Position numbers and translations under genes: made by a program
In this document: positions 4,552 through 5,755 of the stretch, piece after piece
Layout: the number at the start of each line of letters is the position of its first letter
How positions within the stretch are numbered: position 1 is the first letter of the stretch
The notes under the pieces: generated by a model
Databases searched by the model: none
Seen by the model: the letters and a program-made list of their open reading frames with translations, nothing else
What the model was told of the DNA's origin: nothing
Origin: Hyphomicrobiales bacterium
GTDB lineage: Bacteria > Pseudomonadota > Alphaproteobacteria > Rhizobiales > Beijerinckiaceae
Direction of reading: 5' to 3'
DNA: 5,755 nucleotides
NCBI GenBank assembly: GCA_015655535.1
Contig: JAATEW010000405.1
Span: 1-5,755 of the forward strand

Positions 4552-5485
4552 GTGTGAGAGTCAGGGCCACGGCACAGGCATTCGACACGTTGAGGCTCTT
4601 GATTGGCCCCGGCATATCGAGCCGGACGAGCAGGTCGCATTTCTTGCGGCTGAGGCGGCGCAGCCCCTTGCCCTCGCCGCCGAGCACCAGAACCAGCGGG
4701 CGGGTCAAGGGCGCGGCCTCGAAGGCGATGGGCGCTTCCGAATCGAGCCCGACGCGCAGATAGCCCATGTTGCCCAGCCTTTCGAGCGCGCGGGCAAAAT
4801 TGCCGACGAGCGCGATCGGCACATGATCCAGACCGCCGGACGCGGCCTTCGCCATCACGCCCGACAGCTCCGGCGAATGCCGCTCGGTCGTGACCACGGC
4901 ATCGACGCCGAAGGCCGCGGCCGTCCGCATGATCGCGCCGACATTATGCGGGTCGGTGATCTGATCGAGCGCCAGCACGATTCCGCTGACCGGCACAATG
5001 TCCGACAGATCGATCGGCTCGAGCGGCCTTGCTTCGATCATGATGCCTTGATGCACGGCATTCTGGCCAAGGCGGCGGGCGAGATCCTCATTGCTGACGA
5101 TCTGCGGCGTGAGACCGGCTTCGGCCAAATCACCGCTCAGGCGCTGCGCCATTGGCGGCGTCGCGAAGACGGATAAAATCTTCCGGCGTCTGGCGCCGAG
5201 CGCGGCGCGCACGGCATGGATGCCGTAAAGGACGCTGAGTTCGGCGGAAGGCCGCCGGAAGGCTGGCTGCGGCATCGAGGCGCCTGAGGCCGACCGGGCA
5301 GGGGCAGCGGCGGAGGGCTTAAGGGAAGGCTGGCGGCTCAAGGGACCTGCGTGAGGATCGCGCTGCTTATGGGCGCCCGGCGGGGCCGCGGGGCGTTCCT
5401 TTTGGGACAGGGGCCGTGGCGATGGTTTCGCGGGTTTTTGGCCAGCTTTGCGGTTGCGATCCGGCGGCCGATGGGTCTTGTCCAA
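4529..5485 (-). CDS. rlmB: 23S rRNA 2'-O-methyltransferase RlmB (TrmH/SpoU family)
   Basis: A cytoplasmic SAM-dependent enzyme; in E. coli the orthologue methylates the ribose of G2251 in the 23S rRNA P-loop. The 318-residue frame has a basic Pro/Lys/Arg/Ala-rich N-terminal extension (1-80) of low complexity. The substrate-binding domain follows (about 85-152: LYGIHAVRAAL, then NAVHQGIMIEA). The SPOUT methyltransferase fold has all three motifs: motif 1 DQITDPHNVGAIMRTA (174-189, with Asn181 and Arg187), motif 2 LVLGGEGKGLRRL (266-278, Glu271) and motif 3 IKSLNVSNACAVAL (295-308, Ser297 and Asn299), which form the trefoil knot. The start is uncertain. TTG 5485 has a moderate GGCGG 9 bases upstream and an in-frame stop 12 codons before it. 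ATG 5275 (residue 71) would give 248 aa, close to the 243 of E. coli RlmB, but alphaproteobacterial homologues often carry such basic extensions. A related TrmH-family rRNA methylase is the alternative identity. Confidence 0.93.
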   Translation of the reverse strand: MDKTHRPPDRNRKAGQKPAKPSPRPLSQKERPAAPPGAHKQRDPHAGPLSRQPSLKPSAAAPARSASGASMPQPAFRRPSAELSVLYGIHAVRAALGARRRKILSVFATPPMAQRLSGDLAEAGLTPQIVSNEDLARRLGQNAVHQGIMIEARPLEPIDLSDIVPVSGIVLALDQITDPHNVGAIMRTAAAFGVDAVVTTERHSPELSGVMAKAASGGLDHVPIALVGNFARALERLGNMGYLRVGLDSEAPIAFEAAPLTRPLVLVLGGEGKGLRRLSRKKCDLLVRLDMPGPIKSLNVSNACAVALTLTRHKLTPV

Positions 5486-5593
5486 GATCTGTTTCCGCCC
5501 TTCGCCGCTTCGATTGCCTTATTTAGTGTCACGCCGGGCAGGCGGGGGCAATGTTCACGCGGGAGAGAGCGGGCGGCCAGAGGCGGTTATGGG

Positions 5594-5622
5594 TTGACAG
5601 GCAGGGCTCGCCTTTCCATAAG
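5594..5622 (+). promoter_or_regulatory. Promoter of tRNA-Tyr
   Basis: A perfect -35 TTGACA (5594-5599) is followed after exactly 17 bases by CATAAG (5617-5622), which matches the core ATAA of TATAAT. Transcription would start near 5629, giving a leader of about 40 bases before the tRNA. It is the best sigma70-type promoter in the window. Confidence 0.65.
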
Positions 5623-5640
5623 CGCCTTCACCAAAACCCT

Positions 5641-5665
5641 GCCAAGTCTTCATTGAGGACTTGGC
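5641..5665 (+). repeat. Hairpin in the tRNA-Tyr leader
   Basis: GCCAAGTC (5641-5648) and GACTTGGC (5658-5665) form a perfect 8-bp stem with a 9-base loop, ending 4 bases before the tRNA 5' end at 5670. No T-run follows on the plus strand. It may shape 5' processing of the precursor, or act as a weak minus-strand terminator (followed there by AGGGTTTT). Confidence 0.5.
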
Positions 5666-5669
5666 TCAA

Positions 5670-5754
5670 GGGGGAGTGTCCCGAGTGGCAAAGGGGGCGG
5701 ACTGTAAATCCGCTGGCTATGCCTTCGTAGGTTCGAGTCCTACCTCCCCCACCA
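5670..5754 (+). tRNA. trnY: tRNA-Tyr (anticodon GTA)
   Basis: An 85-nt class II tRNA with a long variable arm, as usual for bacterial tRNA-Tyr. Acceptor stem GGGGGAG (5670-5676) pairs with CTCCCCC (5744-5750); anticodon stem GCGGA/TCCGC (5697-5701, 5709-5713) encloses loop CTGTAAA with anticodon GTA (5704-5706). The T-loop is TTCGAGT, the discriminator is A and CCA is encoded (5752-5754). It is complete; only one base of the window follows it, so any co-transcribed downstream tRNAs or genes are out of view. Confidence 0.97.
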
Positions 5755-5755
5755 A

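Noticed and set aside
4044..4640. 198-codon minus-strand frame opposite the small secreted protein
   Set aside because: Arg/Pro/Gly-rich shadow that overlaps the end of rlmB on the same strand in a different frame. The plus frame has a proper signal peptide.
4547..5176. 209-codon plus-strand frame opposite rlmB
   Set aside because: Shadow of the rlmB catalytic domain, whose SPOUT motifs are all on the minus strand.
5351..5656. 101-codon plus-strand frame ending just before tRNA-Tyr
   Set aside because: It covers the rlmB start region, the tRNA promoter and the leader hairpin, has no clear ribosome binding site, and its composition looks like a shadow.
1..5755. CRISPR array, insertion sequence, attachment site or defence/toxin system
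   Set aside because: No regularly spaced repeats, transposase, integrase, tRNA-duplicated direct repeat or known defence domain was seen. The repeats present are short hairpins and low-complexity Gly/Pro codon runs.

Overview
The window looks like ordinary chromosome from an alphaproteobacterium of the Hyphomicrobiales, most likely a Beijerinckiaceae or Methylocystaceae relative. This is inferred from the GC-rich coding bias, the Omp25/31-type porin with an AADLP mature start, a W-T-G-x-Y-I-G first strand and a PAPVVAKY tail, the small secreted Gly/Pro-rich proteins, and the tRNA genes with encoded CCA. No mobile element, CRISPR array, phage gene or toxin/antitoxin pair was found.

Layout from left to right. 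(1) A 28% GC stretch (bases 1-120, hand count) leads into a porin-like outer-membrane beta-barrel gene (+, 186-980). (2) A perfect 16-bp hairpin separates it from a convergent small hypothetical gene (-, 1116-1319). Upstream of that gene on the same strand lies tRNA-Thr(TGT) (1426-1501). (3) A 311-base gene-free stretch holds a probable tRNA-Thr promoter and a plus-strand intrinsic terminator (1737-1765) with no obvious gene feeding it. (4) A small exported glycine-zipper/proline-rich protein (+, 1813-2115) converges, across a 12-bp hairpin, on an MHS-family MFS transporter (-, 2181-3893) that has a large periplasmic insertion. (5) The transporter's leader contains three mutually exclusive pairing arms, one of which carries the Shine-Dalgarno sequence. 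(6) A second small secreted protein (+, 4068-4532) is divergent from the transporter and convergent with rlmB (-, 4529-5485); the two stop codons overlap. (7) The window ends with a good sigma70-type promoter, a leader hairpin and tRNA-Tyr(GTA) (5670-5754).

The genes do not form one pathway. Two translation-related elements (the 23S rRNA 2'-O-methyltransferase gene and tRNA-Tyr) sit together, and the rest are envelope functions: porin, transporter and two small exported proteins. Almost every neighbouring pair is convergent or divergent, so most genes are probably single transcription units. The most interesting signals are regulatory: the switch-like transporter leader, the orphan plus-strand terminator, and the dense convergent 3' ends. 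I see no convincing evidence for an undescribed multi-gene system.
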